Source of the DNA: Neisseriaceae bacterium | GTDB taxonomy: Bacteria > Pseudomonadota > Gammaproteobacteria > Burkholderiales > Neisseriaceae | Assembly: GCA_030146285.1 (NCBI GenBank) | Contig: JASLBZ010000234.1 | Coordinates: 1-6,220 of the forward strand | DNA length: 6,220 bases | Reading direction: 5' to 3' | Part shown: piece after piece, positions 4,137 to 6,220 of the stretch | Position numbering within the stretch: the first letter of the stretch is position 1 | Layout: each line of letters begins with the position of its first letter | Notes under the pieces: model-generated | What the model was told of the DNA's origin: nothing | The model's input: only the letters and a program-made list of their open reading frames with translations | The model's database searches: none | Position numbers and translations under genes: made by a program

Positions 4137-6220
4137 TTAATTTCGGGTGACTTTGTTGATTTGTGTGATCGAATGCAGGCCACGCAAGATTCGATTGATT
4201 TGTTGTACATTTTTCACGCGAAGCTTAAAGCGAAAAACGATAAACCCTTCGCTGCCATCTTGTTTTTCAGATGGGGTGGCAACAGATTCAATATTGGCAT
4301 TTTCGGCAGAAATAATATTGGCAATACTGGCGAGTAAGCCGTGGGCATCTTGTGCTGTTAGCGTTAAGGTGCATTGGTAATTTTTAGAGCTGTTTACCAT
4401 TTCCCAGTTTGCATCTAGTTGATATTCAGGATCTGATTTTAGCAAGTTTGGACAGCTGTCGCGATGAATCATCAAGCCTTGTTCTTTAATCAAGACTGCG
4501 CGAATGGTGTCTCCTGGGATGGGGTTGCAGCAGCTGGCCAAATGGACACTATTGGTTTCGTTGCCATTGATGGTAATCGGACCCAATTTGACGCTTTCGC
4601 CCAGATGTTGGCCTGCCAAGGTAATCAAATCTTTGGCAACCACAACGGGCAAGGTGCGACCCATGCCAACATCGTATAAAACATCTTCAAAAGTGATGTT
4701 TTTATTGGCTAAATCCAATAAATACGAATCTTTAACTGCCTCTGATAGCAAAACATCACGAGGCAATAGGCTGGCCAATGCTTTATTCAATAGATTTTCA
4801 CCCAAAGAAACGGCATCTTTTCGGTTCATGTTTTTAACATAGCTGCGAATGGCACTTCGAGCGCGACCTGTGGCAACAAAGCTGAGCCAAGCAGGGTTGG
4901 GGTTGGCTTTCGTTGAGGTTACAATTTCAACGGTATCCCCTGTTTTTAATTTGGTGCGAAGTGGTTCCATGGTGTTGTTAATGCGAGCTGCAACACAACG
5001 GTGGCCAATATCAGTGTGCACCGCATAAGCAAAGTCAATGGGGGTTGCTCCACGGGGTAGGACAATAATTTTGCCTTTGGGTGTAAATAAATACACTTCA
5101 TCCGGGAATAAGTCGATTTTGACATGCTCTAAGAACTCAATGGCATTGTCGCTTTCAGCTTGCAAGTCCAAGATGTTTTGTAGCCATTGGTGGGTACGCA
5201 CATTGGCTTCATCAAATGACGTGCCATCGGATTTGTACATCCAGTGACTGGCAATGCCACCATCGGCAATATTGTCCATTTCGCGGGTGCGGATTTGCAC
5301 TTCGATGGGTAAGCCATAAGGTCCCACTAAGGTGGTGTGCAAGCTCTGGTAGCCATTGTTTTTAGGAATGGCTATGTAGTCTTTAACTTTGCCAGGTTTT
5401 GGCTTGTACAGCGTGTGTAGAGCGCCTAAGGCGAGGTAGCAAGCAGGAATGCTGTCTACAATCACACGAAAGCCATAGATGTCCATGACGTCTGCAAAAT
5501 GCAAGCCTTTGCTTTGCATTTTTTTGTAAATGCTGTAGAGGTTTTTTTCTCTGCCTTTGATCTTGGCTTCGATGTTAAAAGCCAATAATCTTTGGCTAAA
5601 AGCAGCCAATACTTTGCCAACCACGTCGCGACGATTGCGACGAGAGGCTTTGATGGCTTTGGTTAATACATCATAACGGTTAGGATACAGATGTTGAAAA
5701 GACAGATCTTGTAATTCACGGTAAACGTTATTTAAGCCAATTCGGTTTGCCAATTGCGCATAAATTTCCAAGGTCTCATTGGCAATGCGACGGCGTTTTT
5801 CAGGACGCATGGCATCCAGAGTGCGCATATTGTGTAAGCGGTCTGCCAGCTTAATAACAATAACGCGAATGTCTTGCACCATGGCAAGAATCATTTTGCG
5901 AAAGCTTTCCGCTTGGTGTTGCTGCTTGTCTTCGTATTCTAGTTTTTCTAATTTGGAAAGACCATCAACAATATTGGCAATGTTGTCACTAAACTCTGCT
6001 GCCAATTGTATTTTGGTGGTGCCTGTGTCTTCAAGGACGTCATGCATTAAGCCTGCGCAAATGGCTGTTGCATCCAGATACCATGTCGCCAGTTCAGTGG
6101 CGACGGCAATGGGATGGGTAATATACGGTTCACCACTTTGTCTGGTTTGCCCTAAATGAGCAGCATTGGCATAATCACAAGCACGATTGACTAAAGCCAG
6201 ATCATCTGGCTTTAGGTAGA
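4137..6220 (-). CDS. spoT: Bifunctional (p)ppGpp synthetase/hydrolase SpoT (RelA/SpoT family), N-terminus outside window
   Basis: Makes (p)ppGpp from ATP and GDP/GTP and hydrolyses it, setting the stringent response; cytoplasmic, with control domains that respond to ribosomes and metabolism. The last 693 residues are visible; probably only a few tens are missing. The frame runs to the window edge above the ATG at 6047, which is internal. The HD hydrolase domain is intact: RQSGEPYITHP (26-36), HDVLEDT (59-65) and KLADRLHNM with D126. The synthetase domain has DIYGFRVIVD (246-255), KVKDYIAIPKNNGYQSLHTT (277-296) and EVQIRT (306-311). KVKD corresponds to the RxKD signature of bifunctional enzymes, with a conservative R to K, and not to the ExDD of RelA-only synthetases. 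A TGS domain follows (about 369-432), then a zinc-finger-like segment (H559, C563, C564, H585, C589) and a C-terminal ACT domain (about 613-692). It ends 9 bases before the rpsU promoter -35 box. A symbol of relA or rel would also be defensible. Confidence 0.95.
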   Translation of the reverse strand, partial: YLKPDDLALVNRACDYANAAHLGQTRQSGEPYITHPIAVATELATWYLDATAICAGLMHDVLEDTGTTKIQLAAEFSDNIANIVDGLSKLEKLEYEDKQQHQAESFRKMILAMVQDIRVIVIKLADRLHNMRTLDAMRPEKRRRIANETLEIYAQLANRIGLNNVYRELQDLSFQHLYPNRYDVLTKAIKASRRNRRDVVGKVLAAFSQRLLAFNIEAKIKGREKNLYSIYKKMQSKGLHFADVMDIYGFRVIVDSIPACYLALGALHTLYKPKPGKVKDYIAIPKNNGYQSLHTTLVGPYGLPIEVQIRTREMDNIADGGIASHWMYKSDGTSFDEANVRTHQWLQNILDLQAESDNAIEFLEHVKIDLFPDEVYLFTPKGKIIVLPRGATPIDFAYAVHTDIGHRCVAARINNTMEPLRTKLKTGDTVEIVTSTKANPNPAWLSFVATGRARSAIRSYVKNMNRKDAVSLGENLLNKALASLLPRDVLLSEAVKDSYLLDLANKNITFEDVLYDVGMGRTLPVVVAKDLITLAGQHLGESVKLGPITINGNETNSVHLASCCNPIPGDTIRAVLIKEQGLMIHRDSCPNLLKSDPEYQLDANWEMVNSSKNYQCTLTLTAQDAHGLLASIANIISAENANIESVATPSEKQDGSEGFIVFRFKLRVKNVQQINRILRGLHSITQINKVTRN

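Noticed and set aside
4504..4842. 112-residue plus-strand open frame opposite spoT (also a 126-residue one at 5779-6159)
   Set aside because: Both lie wholly over conserved SpoT domains and look like translated shadows with no recognisable motifs.
4137..6047. ATG at 6047 as the start of spoT
   Set aside because: The conserved HD-domain sequence (RQSGEPYITHP) continues in frame upstream to the window edge, and this ATG is the Met of the HDVLEDT motif.
1..6220. Novel defence, mobile or CRISPR system
   Set aside because: All long frames are core housekeeping genes, and no direct-repeat arrays, transposase genes, integration sites or toxin-antitoxin-like pairs are visible.

Overview
The window holds five genes, all read from the minus strand. 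In order of transcription (right to left) they are spoT (5' end cut off by the window edge), rpsU, yqeY, dnaG and rpoD (3' end cut off). The last four form the classic macromolecular-synthesis operon, which joins a translation protein (bS21), the primase and the housekeeping sigma factor. A YqeY/GatB-like gene is inserted before dnaG, as is common outside the enterics. Base composition is moderately AT-rich by eye. The bS21 C-terminus (LRSQQLPPKYY), the RpoD N-terminal half and the SpoT sequence all look betaproteobacterial and closest to Neisseriaceae. That placement rests on remembered family sequences, not a search. No canonical Neisseria DNA-uptake 12-mer was found, so Neisseria itself is unlikely.

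Region by region: 1-1301 is rpoD, from its start codon to the beginning of conserved region 2.1. 1302-1365 is a short spacer with the rpoD ribosome binding site. 1366-3141 is dnaG. 3141-3587 is yqeY, whose stop overlaps the dnaG start by one base. 3588-3685 is a spacer with a perfect 13-bp hairpin. 3686-3898 is rpsU. 3899-4136 is the rpsU leader and promoter region. 4137-6220 is spoT. No gene-free stretch exceeds 300 bases.

The genes belong together functionally. SpoT makes and degrades (p)ppGpp, which adjusts transcription and, in species studied, inhibits primase directly. bS21, DnaG and RpoD are needed for initiation of translation, replication and transcription respectively.

The coding genes are ordinary and intact as far as visible. 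The unusual part is the roughly 196-nt leader of rpsU. It starts at a strong sigma-70 promoter (TTGACA, 17 nt, extended AATAAT). It contains several inverted repeats, a terminator-like hairpin plus U-rich tract ahead of rpsU, and a 12-nt Shine-Dalgarno-like element that could pair along its whole length with the 16S rRNA 3' tail but is not followed by a well-placed ATG. This could be an attenuating leader for the operon or a separate small RNA of about 165 nt. No mobile element, CRISPR array, tRNA or rRNA was seen.
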